DNA from: Lachnospiraceae bacterium
GTDB taxonomy: Bacteria > Bacillota > Clostridia > Lachnospirales > Lachnospiraceae
NCBI GenBank assembly: GCA_016293925.1
Contig: JAEDCX010000045.1
Coordinates: forward strand, 1 to 20,054
Direction of reading: 5' to 3'
DNA: 20,054 nucleotides
This document shows, one piece after another, positions 8,301 to 15,176 of the stretch. The notes below the pieces were generated by a model. That model was not told the DNA's origin and ran no database searches. It saw only the letters and a program-made list of their open reading frames with translations. Position 1 is the first letter of the stretch; every line of letters begins with the position of its first letter. The translations under genes were made by a program, and so were the position numbers.

Positions 8301-9626
8301 CTGAACGCTGTCTACGGTCTGGTTTTTGATCCGGATACATTTCATATCCTGTCCACCGATATCGAGGATACAGTCAACCGTTGGGTCGAAGAACGCTGCT
8401 GCATTATAGTGGGCAATCGTTTCTACCTCGCCCTCATCCAGCAGAAAGGCAGCTTTTACCAATGCTTCTCCGTAACCGGTGGAGCAGGAGCGTGCAATAC
8501 GAACCCCTTCCGGAAGAAGGGAGTAGATCTCCCGGATCGAACGGATCGCCGTTCCCAGCAGGTTTCCGTTGTTGTTGCTGTAGAAAGAATAGAGCAGAGA
8601 ACCGTCTTCCCCTACCAGAGCCAGCTTGGTTGTGGTACTGCCGGCATCAATTCCAAGGAAGCAGTTGCCCTGATAACTTTGCAGTTCCCTACGGGTCACG
8701 CAGTGGCCGGCATGGCGTGTACGGAATGCTTCATATTCGGTATCGTCCGCAAAAAGAGGTTCCATACGGGCAACTTCAAATTCCATATGAATCTCCCCGG
8801 ACAATTTGTCCGTCATCTCCTGCATGGTGAAAGCCACATCTTCTCTGGCATTCAGCGCGGAACCGATGGCTGCGTACAGATGGGACGGAAGCTCTGTCTC
8901 AATAATATGTTCATCGTCCAGCTTCAGGGTACGGATGAATGCCTGTTTCAATTCTGACAGGAAGTGAAGCGGTCCCCCCAGAAAAGCAACATGACCGCGG
9001 ATCGGCTTACCGCAGGCAAGACCGGAGATCGTCTGGTTCACAACAGCCTGAAAGATGGATGCAGACAGATCTTCCTTGGTAGCTCCTTCGTTAATCAGCG
9101 GCTGGATATCGGTCTTCGCAAAGACACCGCAGCGGGCTGCGATGGTGTATAAGGACTTGTAATTTTTGGCATACTCATTAAGACCGGTAGCATCCGTCTG
9201 GAGAAGGGATGCCATCTGGTCGATAAAGGAACCCGTACCTCCGGCACAGATACCGTTCATCCGCTGTTCCACATTACCGTCTTCAAAGTAGATGATCTTG
9301 GCGTCTTCGCCACCCAGTTCGATTGCAACGTCGGTCTGGGGTGCGGTTTCCTGAAGCGTGGTACTGACTGCAATCACTTCCTGGACAAAAGGAACGCCCA
9401 GATGATTGGCAAGAGTGAGTCCGCCGGAACCGGTAATCATGGGGTGCACGGTAATGTCTCCCGTTACTGCATATGCTTTTTGCAACAGATTCTGTAAGGT
9501 TTCACGAATATTGGCAAAATGTCTCTGATAGTCAGAGAACAGACAATGATGTTCTGAATCGAGTATCGCGATTTTGACAGTAGTGGAACCAATGTCGATT
9601 CCAAGTGTATGTTCGAGATTGCTCAT
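5367..9626 (-). CDS. Giant 2-hydroxyacyl-CoA dehydratase/activase-type iron-sulfur protein
   Basis: A 1419-residue fusion. The first BcrAD/BadF/HgdC-type ATPase domain (about 5-260) starts with LGIDIGSTTVKIAIL and has Cys127 and Cys166, the positions that hold the [4Fe-4S] cluster in Acidaminococcus HgdC. A second ATPase domain (about 323-580) repeats this: FLGIDAGSTTTKLAL, with Cys447/451 and Cys486. A cysteine cluster follows (Cys608, 611, 615, 634), then a DUF2229-like region and a C-terminal HgdB-like part. Known relatives use ATP to drive electrons into acyl-CoA dehydratases or reductases; the substrate here is not known. The start is ATG 9626, with a perfect GGAGGT site (complement at 9632-9637); a longer frame to 9701 would overlap the promoter. 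It is monocistronic, with no dehydratase or CoA-transferase gene beside it, so a housekeeping or non-fermentative role is possible. Confidence 0.85.
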   Translation of the reverse strand: MSNLEHTLGIDIGSTTVKIAILDSEHHCLFSDYQRHFANIRETLQNLLQKAYAVTGDITVHPMITGSGGLTLANHLGVPFVQEVIAVSTTLQETAPQTDVAIELGGEDAKIIYFEDGNVEQRMNGICAGGTGSFIDQMASLLQTDATGLNEYAKNYKSLYTIAARCGVFAKTDIQPLINEGATKEDLSASIFQAVVNQTISGLACGKPIRGHVAFLGGPLHFLSELKQAFIRTLKLDDEHIIETELPSHLYAAIGSALNAREDVAFTMQEMTDKLSGEIHMEFEVARMEPLFADDTEYEAFRTRHAGHCVTRRELQSYQGNCFLGIDAGSTTTKLALVGEDGSLLYSFYSNNNGNLLGTAIRSIREIYSLLPEGVRIARSCSTGYGEALVKAAFLLDEGEVETIAHYNAAAFFDPTVDCILDIGGQDMKCIRIKNQTVDSVQLNEACSSGCGSFIETFAKSLNYSVQDFAQVALFAKHPIDLGTRCTVFMNSKVKQAQKEGAEVSDISAGLAYSVIKNALFKVIKVSDASDLGKNIVVQGGTFYNDAVLRSFEKIAHCEAVRPDIAGIMGAFGAALIARDHYTEGYETKMLSPEEIDALEYTTSMAKCQGCTNNCRLTINRFSGGRQFISGNRCERGIGKQKNENNVPNLFEYKLERFFGYEPLPAEEAVRGTVGLPRVLNMYENYPFWFTFFTALKYRVVVSPTSTHKIYEMGIESIPSESECYPAKLVHGHIMWLIHQQVDFIFYPAIFYERKEFEEANNHYNCPIVTSYSENIRNNVDEISRGDVKFLNPFMSFRDVDTISHALILAFPDIPAREIRSAVQLAWEELSGAHRDMQKKGEEVIEYLATTGKRGIVLAGRPYHIDPEINHGIPELINSYDIAVLTEDSIAHLVPPDRPLIVSDQWMYHSRLYAAASYVKLVDNLDLIQLNSFGCGLDAVTTDQVADILTGSDKIYTCLKIDEVNNLGAARIRIRSLLSAIRVREEKHQTREVHNSAYHRVLFTEEMRKNYTILVPQMSPIHFDILEYAFRAAGYDIQFMTNDGRHAIDIGLKYVNNDACYPSLIVVGQVMDSVLSGKYDTDHLAIMMSQTGGGCRATNYISFIRRALDKAGYGHIPVISLNLSGLEKNPGFSFTLKDFARSAFAAEFGDIMMNCIYRMRPYELTPGSVEEVHQKWLKICAEFISTPRMPSYRKYKRICRQMIAEFDAIPIHETRKPRVGIVGEILVKFMPTANNHVVELLEQEGAEATVPGLIDFLLYCFYNQFFKADHLGMSKQSARKARLGIWAVEKFRGTARKAFEQSKHFDAPCSIYDTAEGAKEIVSLGNQTGEGWFLTGEMLELIHNGVENIICAQPFGCLPNHIVGKGVIKSIRKHYPKANIVAIDYDPGASEVNQLNRIKLMLSTAVKNLNRNKDSEPEK

Positions 9627-9672
9627 GTGGTACCTCCGAAAAACTATGGCACAGATAGCCATACTAAGTGTC

Positions 9673-9701
9673 ATTATACGACAAAGATAGGGAAAGTGCA
9701 A
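9673..9701 (-). promoter_or_regulatory. Near-consensus promoter of the activase gene
   Basis: On the minus strand TTGCAC (complement of 9696-9701) is followed after exactly 17 nt by a perfect TATAAT (complement of 9673-9678). Transcription should start near 9666, giving a leader of about 40 nt. This placement also excludes the upstream start candidates of the gene. Confidence 0.85.
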
Positions 9702-9778
9702 TTAGATTGCGACAAAAGAACCCCGGTAATATGTAACAGATTTTTCCGGCAGAAGTTCTTAAATAACCATAAAGTGCA

Positions 9779-9807
9779 TAGACAAAACAACGGGTTTCGG
9801 ATAAAAT
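9779..9807 (+). promoter_or_regulatory. Promoter of the rhomboid-like / sigma-like operon
   Basis: TAGACA (9779-9784) and TAAAAT (9802-9807) are separated by 17 nt; each differs from consensus by one base. It is divergent from the activase promoter, with about 77 nt between the two -35 elements. The leader to ATG 9883 is about 70 nt. Confidence 0.65.
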
Positions 9808-9882
9808 GAAACGTGGTTAGATATGTATATGCATGCATTGCCGATTGATTGCGATGACGTGTGATGAAAGGAAACGGCAGGA

Positions 9883-10842
9883 ATGGGTAATATGGAGAGA
9901 CGGTTCGGAAGATTTGCACTGAAGAACCTTACGTTATATCTGATTATTTTCTATGTGTTCGGATATATTATGGAACTGGTGAATGCACAGTTCGTATATG
10001 ACTGGCTGATTCTGGATCCGTACTGGATCATGAAGGGGCAGGTGTGGAGAGTGATCACATGGCTGCTGGTTCCGCCGGATGCCTCCAATATGTTTTTCGT
10101 GGTGATCATGTGCTTTTTTTACTATTCCATCGGGAATCAGCTGGAGCAGACCTGGGGGACCTTTTACTATAATGTGTTTATTCTCTCGGGTATCCTCTTT
10201 ACGGTGATCGGAAGCTTCGTTCTGTACGGAATTCTGGACTATCAGATGGACTGGCAGATGACGGAGAGCCTGGATCTGTATTATCGGTCATCCGCCCGGA
10301 ACATTCCGTTGGGGCAGTATGCATCGGTTGCGAAGGCATTGCAGAATGAGATTCTGTTCACCTTTTTCTCTACCTATTACATCAACATGTCCATCTTCCT
10401 GGGATTTGCCGCTACATTTCCGGATGCCCAGGTCTTGCTCATGTTCATTATTCCGATCAAAGTCAAATGGCTGGGGGTTGTCTATGCAGCGATGATACTC
10501 TTCGATGTATTCAGTGCAAGAGTGTCTGTCGGCGGGGTGGTGCTGGATGCCAGACTTCCGCTGATTGTGGTAGCGGCTTCCAGTCTGCTGAATTTTATTA
10601 TTTTCTTTATATTTACAAGAAAAAGAATCCGGCAGGGTGTCAACCGCAGAATGCGTCAGCGGGCTCAGAAACAGTACGCAACCCGGATGCAGGAACGTCC
10701 GAAAGTCAGCAAACACAGATGCGCTGTGTGCGGGCGTACCAATGATGACGATCCGAGTCTGGAGTTCCGTTTCTGCTCCAAATGTAACGGGAATTATGAA
10801 TATTGCATGGATCATCTGTATACACATACGCATGTGCAGTAG
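9883..10842 (+). CDS. Rhomboid-like membrane protein lacking catalytic residues, with C-terminal zinc finger
   Basis: The protein has 319 residues and about six membrane helices up to residue 245. After the first helix it has the WR motif of the rhomboid L1 loop (GQVWRVITW, Trp55-Arg56), and later FPDAQVLLMFIIPIKVKWLG (179-198), both typical of the rhomboid fold. The GxSG serine motif and the histidine of the last helix are not found, so it should be a pseudoprotease. A basic linker (245-278) leads to a cytoplasmic finger with Cys280/283, Cys298/301, Cys308 and His311/315/317, enough to bind two zinc ions. The start is ATG 9883, with AAAGGA upstream; ATG 9892 is an alternative. It is the first gene of a putative operon with the sigma-like gene. 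Its function is unknown; binding and holding a partner at the membrane is inference. Confidence 0.7.
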   Translation: MGNMERRFGRFALKNLTLYLIIFYVFGYIMELVNAQFVYDWLILDPYWIMKGQVWRVITWLLVPPDASNMFFVVIMCFFYYSIGNQLEQTWGTFYYNVFILSGILFTVIGSFVLYGILDYQMDWQMTESLDLYYRSSARNIPLGQYASVAKALQNEILFTFFSTYYINMSIFLGFAATFPDAQVLLMFIIPIKVKWLGVVYAAMILFDVFSARVSVGGVVLDARLPLIVVAASSLLNFIIFFIFTRKRIRQGVNRRMRQRAQKQYATRMQERPKVSKHRCAVCGRTNDDDPSLEFRFCSKCNGNYEYCMDHLYTHTHVQ

Positions 10843-10883
10843 GAATGGTGCAGAAGAGCAACGGATGGAGCAGCAGGAAAGGT

Positions 10884-11657
10884 ATGGATGAAGCAATGAT
10901 GAATGCAAAAGAGCAGGAATTGCTGGATGCACTGGCAGAATTAAAAGAAACCGCCAGAATCCAGGGGAATATGGTAAGTGAAGAACAGCTTCAGGAGATT
11001 CTGACAGCATTACAGCTGAGGGATGACCAGAAAGACCTGATCACGGAATACCTGAAACAGAATCACATCGGAATCGGAGAACCACTTTCGGATGAAGAAG
11101 CACTGGACGAAGAGGATTTCCATTATCTGAATGCATATATGGAAGAGTTGAAGGCGCTGCCACCGGTGACGGACGGGGAGAAAAGAGCCATTACCATGTC
11201 GGCAATGGCGGGAGATGCGGATGCCAAGGCCAGACTGATGGAGATCTATCTGCCGGATGTGGTGGAGATCGCCAAACTGTATACCGGTCAGGGCGTGGAA
11301 CTGGCAGATCTGATCGGAGAAGGGAACGTTGCGGTCGCCATGGGAATGGAGATGATGGGAGCGCTGGAGCAGCCGGAGGAAGTAGAGGGTGCATTGGGGA
11401 AGATCATCATGGATGCCATGGAGGAACTGATTGAAGAGGAAACCGGGGAACGGAGAAAAGATGATAAGATTCTGAAACTGGTCAACAGGGTGGACCGGGC
11501 ATCGGAGGAACTGGCGTCGGATCTGGGTCGCAAGGTGACGGTGGAGGAACTGGCCGCTGAGAGCGGAATCTCTGTGGAATCCATACGGAAAGCAATCCGT
11601 ATCAGTGCGAAACATATGGAATACATTGAGGGGGCTGACAATGCAGATACACAGTGA
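10884..11657 (+). CDS. Sigma-70-like protein lacking -10 and -35 recognition regions
   Basis: A 257-residue acidic protein. Residues about 10-65 resemble sigma region 1.1 (ARIQGNMVSEEQLQEIL). Residues 78-150 resemble regions 1.2 and 2.1-2.2, the core-polymerase-binding part: YLNAYMEELKALPPVTDGEK, then ARLMEIYLPDVVEIAKLYTG and ELADLIGEGNVAVAMG. Where 2.3-2.4 should melt and read the -10 element there is a short acidic stretch (EQPEEVEGALGKIIMDAMEEL). Residues 205-250 match region 3 (ASDLGRKVTVEELAAESGIS). There is no region 4. It could bind RNA polymerase without reading a promoter by itself, a possible sigma decoy, anti-sigma or co-regulator. The start is ATG 10884, behind AGGAAAGG. The 3' end overlaps the next gene by 17 nt. 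Confidence 0.75.
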   Translation: MDEAMMNAKEQELLDALAELKETARIQGNMVSEEQLQEILTALQLRDDQKDLITEYLKQNHIGIGEPLSDEEALDEEDFHYLNAYMEELKALPPVTDGEKRAITMSAMAGDADAKARLMEIYLPDVVEIAKLYTGQGVELADLIGEGNVAVAMGMEMMGALEQPEEVEGALGKIIMDAMEELIEEETGERRKDDKILKLVNRVDRASEELASDLGRKVTVEELAAESGISVESIRKAIRISAKHMEYIEGADNADTQ

Positions 11658-12054
11658 GGATTTTAAGTATGTCATGCTGGATTCCATGAAAGTCTATATT
11701 GGAGCCAGTCTGAGTTATGCGGAACTGCAGAAACAGGATCAGACACCGTTCAAACTAAGGGCAATTATCATGTCCTATATGAAGAATCCGGACGAAAATC
11801 TTACCATAGCGGAGCATCTGGTCAGTATGGCATCGGAATCCATGGAGTATCTGACCTACAGACAATTGAAATGCAAGGTGAAATTCACGACTATGGGTAC
11901 CAGGGTGCGCAGGGGCGGTAAGAAACAGAATGAGACCAGGGTGATGCTCCTGGAGGATTTTCGAAAGGTGATAGATGGTCTTGGCGAGGAGACTGATTTT
12001 TTCGTAGAAGAGGTGTCAATCTCCAAATTGAGCCTGATGGCTTTTTCTGTGTAA
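11641..12054 (+). CDS. Conserved-looking protein of unknown function, coupled to the sigma-like gene
   Basis: The product is 137 residues, soluble, with no signal peptide or membrane segment. The first part (about 5-75) looks helical and the last part (75-137) looks like mixed strand and helix with a basic patch, GTRVRRGGKKQNETR. I do not recognise the family. The start is ATG 11641: GAGGGGG at 11628-11634 lies 6 nt upstream, inside the sigma-like gene, whose stop is 17 nt further on. That overlap implies translational coupling and a stoichiometric partnership. Binding to the sigma-like protein, for example as a folding partner or regulator, is a reasonable guess but nothing more. An upstream in-frame ATG at 11605 lacks a ribosome site. 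Confidence 0.7.
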   Translation: MQIHSEDFKYVMLDSMKVYIGASLSYAELQKQDQTPFKLRAIIMSYMKNPDENLTIAEHLVSMASESMEYLTYRQLKCKVKFTTMGTRVRRGGKKQNETRVMLLEDFRKVIDGLGEETDFFVEEVSISKLSLMAFSV

Positions 12055-12135
12055 GGGACAGAGACATTCTGCTGCCATAGAGCGCGGATATGGGAATGGA
12101 TGATAGCGAGAAAAGAGAAAGGAATAGATTGAGAG

Positions 12136-15057
12136 ATGAGAGTAGAAGATTGTAAGGCATATGAAGTAATCGAAGTAAGACCCATTGATGATCTGAAATC
12201 CATGAGTTATCTGCTGAAGCATAAAAAGACAGGTGCAAGAATTGCACTGTTATCCAATGATGATGAGAATAAAGTGTTCTATATTGGTTTCAGAACGCCC
12301 CCGGAGGATTCTACAGGCGTGGCTCATATTGTGGAGCATACGGTGCTGTGCGGCTCCAGGGAGTTCCCGGTGAAGGATCCGTTTATTGAACTTGCCAAGG
12401 GATCTCTGAATACCTTTTTGAATGCGATGACATATCCGGATAAGACGGTTTATCCGGTTGCGAGCTGTAATGACAAGGATTTCCAGAATCTGATGCATGT
12501 GTATCTGGATGCCGTATTCTACCCGAATATCTATCGGGAAGAGAAGATTTTCCGTCAGGAAGGCTGGCATTATGAATTGGAGAATCCGGAGGACGAACTG
12601 AAACTGAACGGTGTCGTATACAGTGAGATGAAAGGAGCGTTCTCTTCTCCCGATGACGTATTTGAGAGAGAGATTATGAATTCCCTGTTCCCGGATACAA
12701 CGTATGGTGTGGAATCGGGTGGTGATCCGGATGTGATTCCGGAACTGAGCTACGAACAGTTCCTTGATTTTCACAGGAGATATTATCATCCGTCCAACAG
12801 CTATATCTATCTGTACGGAGATATGGATATGGCGGAGAAACTGAACTGGATGGATGAACATTATCTGTCTCAGTTTGATGCCCTTGAGATTGATTCTACG
12901 ATCAAGGAACAGAAAACGTTCGACGAGACCAGAAGATTATATAAGACTTACCCGATTGCGGAGGGGGAGAGCACGGAAGAGAATACCTATCTTGCGTGGA
13001 ATGCAGTAACAGGCGGTGCGCTGGACGGAGAACTCAGCCTGGCATTCCAGATGCTTGAATATGCAATCTGCGGTGCGCAGGGGGCACCGCTGAAACTGGC
13101 GCTGATGGAGAAGCAGATTGGTAAGGACGTGTATTCTTCCTATATGACAGGTATCGCACAGCCCTATTTCTCGGTTGTTGCGAAGAATTGCGAGGAGTCG
13201 GATGAGGCGGAATTCCTTGCGACAATCCGGGAAGTACTGGAAGAGATGGTACAGAAGGGAATTGACAAGAAGACGCTGGAAGCAAGCCTGAATACCCTGG
13301 AGTTCAGATACAGAGAGGCTGATTTCGGACGTTACCCGAAGGGACTTATGTATGGTCTGAATCTGTTTGACAGCTGGTTGTATGATGAGACCAAACCGTT
13401 TATCCAGATTGAAGCCAATGCATATTACCGTTCTCTTCGTGAGAAGATTCAGACCGATTATTTCGAGCAGCTGATCCGGAAATACCTTCTGGAGGGCACC
13501 CACAAGAGTATCGTTGTGGTAGCTCCCGAGGCAGGGCTTGCAACGAAAAAAGAAGAAGCTCTTAAGGCAAAACTGCAAAGCTACAAGGAATCTCTCAGTA
13601 TAGAGGAGATTCAGGCAATCGTGGACAATACGGCGGCTCTTCGTGCATATCAGGAGGAAGAGAGCTCGGAAGAGGAACTTGCCAGGATTCCGATGCTCAA
13701 GAGAGAGGATATGAAGCGGGAAGCCATGAAACCGATCTACGAGCTTCGCAAGAGTGGGGAGGATGATATTCTGTTCCACAATATCTACACAAACGGAATT
13801 CAGTATTTCCGGGTGATGTTTGATATTACCGACATTCCGGAGGAACTTCTTCCTTATGCAGGACTGCTTCGGAACATAATCGGAAGTGTGGATACCGAGC
13901 AATACAGCTATAAGGATCTGGAGAGTGAGATTAACCTTCAGGTGGGCGGATTTGAGGTTGTTATCGATCTGTTTGAGAATCCTGAAAAATTTGATCATAC
14001 CAAACTGTACTTCTGCGTGGGAGCGAAGATGTTCTATCCCAAGACTGCGAAAACAATGGAACTTCTGACAGAACTGATGCTTCGCTCCGACTATACGGAT
14101 ACGAAGCGTCTGAAAGAGATTCTGGAGGAGATGAAGTCCAAACGACAGGCGTCTATGATGAGCGCCGGTCATTCGCTGGCGGCATGGCGTGCCTGCTCCT
14201 ATTTCTCAGAGAAATGTGTATTGAATGAAACCTTAAACGGTCTGGATGCTTACCGCAGACTGGAGGAGCTTCTGGCGCACTATGACGAACGTAAAGAGGA
14301 CTTGGTACACAAGCTTCAGAAGGCTGCGGAATACATCTTCCGCAAAGACAATATGATGTTTGACATTACGGCCGATGAAGAGGGCTACCGGCTCGTGGCG
14401 GACAGCGTTGCACCGCTTCGAACCATGCTTCCCAACCGCCCATATGAATCCAAGATTCTCCACCTGCAGCCAATTAAGAAAAATGAGGGTCTGATGAACT
14501 CTTCCCAGATTCAATATGTTGCCATGGCAGGTGATTTTGCAGCGAAGGGTCTGCAATATAATGGTGCAATCCGGGTTCTGCAGGTGATTATGTCATATGA
14601 TTATCTGTGGAATAATGTGCGTGTGAAGGGTGGAGCGTATGGCTGTATGAATGCGTACAATCGATATGGACTCGCCTACTTTGTATCTTACAGAGATCCA
14701 AACCTTACCAATACAATTGATGTATTCCGTAAGGCGGCAGACTATATCCGCAACCTTCAGCTGGATGAGAGAAGTCTTACCAAGTATATCATCGGCGCTG
14801 TGGCAGATATGGATACGCCGATGAATCCGGACGCCAAGGGTCGTTATGGTCTGAATGCATATTTCAATCAGATTGATTTTGCGGAGATTCAGAGAGCAAG
14901 AGACGAGGCCTTGGATGTAACCAATGAGACGATCAATCAGCTTGCAGATATCATTGAAGCCTTTATTTCGGACGACTGTATCTGTGTTGTGGGAAATGAA
15001 AAGACAATCAAGGAGAACAAAGATCTCTTTATGACAGTAGAGAATCTTTTTCATTAG
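12136..15057 (+). CDS. M16C (PreP-like) zinc metallopeptidase
   Basis: A 973-residue inverted-zincin peptidase. The zinc and catalytic motif HIVEH (His64, Glu67, His68) is followed about 96 residues later by Glu164 in GVVYSEMKGAF, as required for the third zinc ligand. The surrounding AKGSLNTFLNAMTYPDKTVYPVAS is highly typical of the presequence-protease/M16C group. The second, inactive half carries KGGAYGCMNAYNRYGLAYFVSYRDP (about residues 832-856), the conserved substrate-binding arginine/tyrosine region. Length agrees with single-chain M16C enzymes. There is no signal peptide, so it should degrade short peptides in the cytoplasm. The ribosome site is weak (AAAGGAA about 12 nt upstream of ATG 12136). 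No terminator separates it from the preceding gene, so it may be read from the 9779 promoter. Confidence 0.92.
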   Translation: MRVEDCKAYEVIEVRPIDDLKSMSYLLKHKKTGARIALLSNDDENKVFYIGFRTPPEDSTGVAHIVEHTVLCGSREFPVKDPFIELAKGSLNTFLNAMTYPDKTVYPVASCNDKDFQNLMHVYLDAVFYPNIYREEKIFRQEGWHYELENPEDELKLNGVVYSEMKGAFSSPDDVFEREIMNSLFPDTTYGVESGGDPDVIPELSYEQFLDFHRRYYHPSNSYIYLYGDMDMAEKLNWMDEHYLSQFDALEIDSTIKEQKTFDETRRLYKTYPIAEGESTEENTYLAWNAVTGGALDGELSLAFQMLEYAICGAQGAPLKLALMEKQIGKDVYSSYMTGIAQPYFSVVAKNCEESDEAEFLATIREVLEEMVQKGIDKKTLEASLNTLEFRYREADFGRYPKGLMYGLNLFDSWLYDETKPFIQIEANAYYRSLREKIQTDYFEQLIRKYLLEGTHKSIVVVAPEAGLATKKEEALKAKLQSYKESLSIEEIQAIVDNTAALRAYQEEESSEEELARIPMLKREDMKREAMKPIYELRKSGEDDILFHNIYTNGIQYFRVMFDITDIPEELLPYAGLLRNIIGSVDTEQYSYKDLESEINLQVGGFEVVIDLFENPEKFDHTKLYFCVGAKMFYPKTAKTMELLTELMLRSDYTDTKRLKEILEEMKSKRQASMMSAGHSLAAWRACSYFSEKCVLNETLNGLDAYRRLEELLAHYDERKEDLVHKLQKAAEYIFRKDNMMFDITADEEGYRLVADSVAPLRTMLPNRPYESKILHLQPIKKNEGLMNSSQIQYVAMAGDFAAKGLQYNGAIRVLQVIMSYDYLWNNVRVKGGAYGCMNAYNRYGLAYFVSYRDPNLTNTIDVFRKAADYIRNLQLDERSLTKYIIGAVADMDTPMNPDAKGRYGLNAYFNQIDFAEIQRARDEALDVTNETINQLADIIEAFISDDCICVVGNEKTIKENKDLFMTVENLFH

Positions 15058-15071
15058 TCATCATCATTCTT

Positions 15072-15110
15072 TTGGAAAAAAGAAAAATCTGCCATAAAAT
15101 GATATGGCAG
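15072..15110 (+). promoter_or_regulatory. Candidate promoter overlapping a small stem-loop before the DUF4349 gene
   Basis: TTGGAA (15072-15077) and TAAAAT (15095-15100) have a 17-nt spacer. The -10 lies inside a perfect 8-bp inverted repeat (15089-15096 with 15103-15110, loop of 6). The hairpin is followed by only three T residues, so it would be a weak terminator for the M16 gene; an operator-like site over the -10 is equally possible. Another -10-like TATGAT at 15139-15144 has no good -35. Confidence 0.4.
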
Positions 15111-15176
15111 TTTCCGTATCTCATACAAAGGATAAAAATATGATTAAGCCTATAAAGAGAAACGGAGGACTTATCT

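Noticed and set aside
7338..8957. Plus-strand open frame of 539 codons opposite the large activase gene
   Set aside because: It lies entirely antisense to a gene with clear domains; long opposite frames are common in such codon-biased genes, and its translation has no recognisable motif.
12090..12155. Short charged frame (21 residues) before and overlapping the M16 peptidase start
   Set aside because: No ribosome site and no sign of conservation can be judged; probably chance.
12937..14172. Minus-strand open frame of 411 codons opposite the M16 peptidase gene
   Set aside because: Antisense shadow of a gene with clear catalytic motifs; composition does not look like a real protein.
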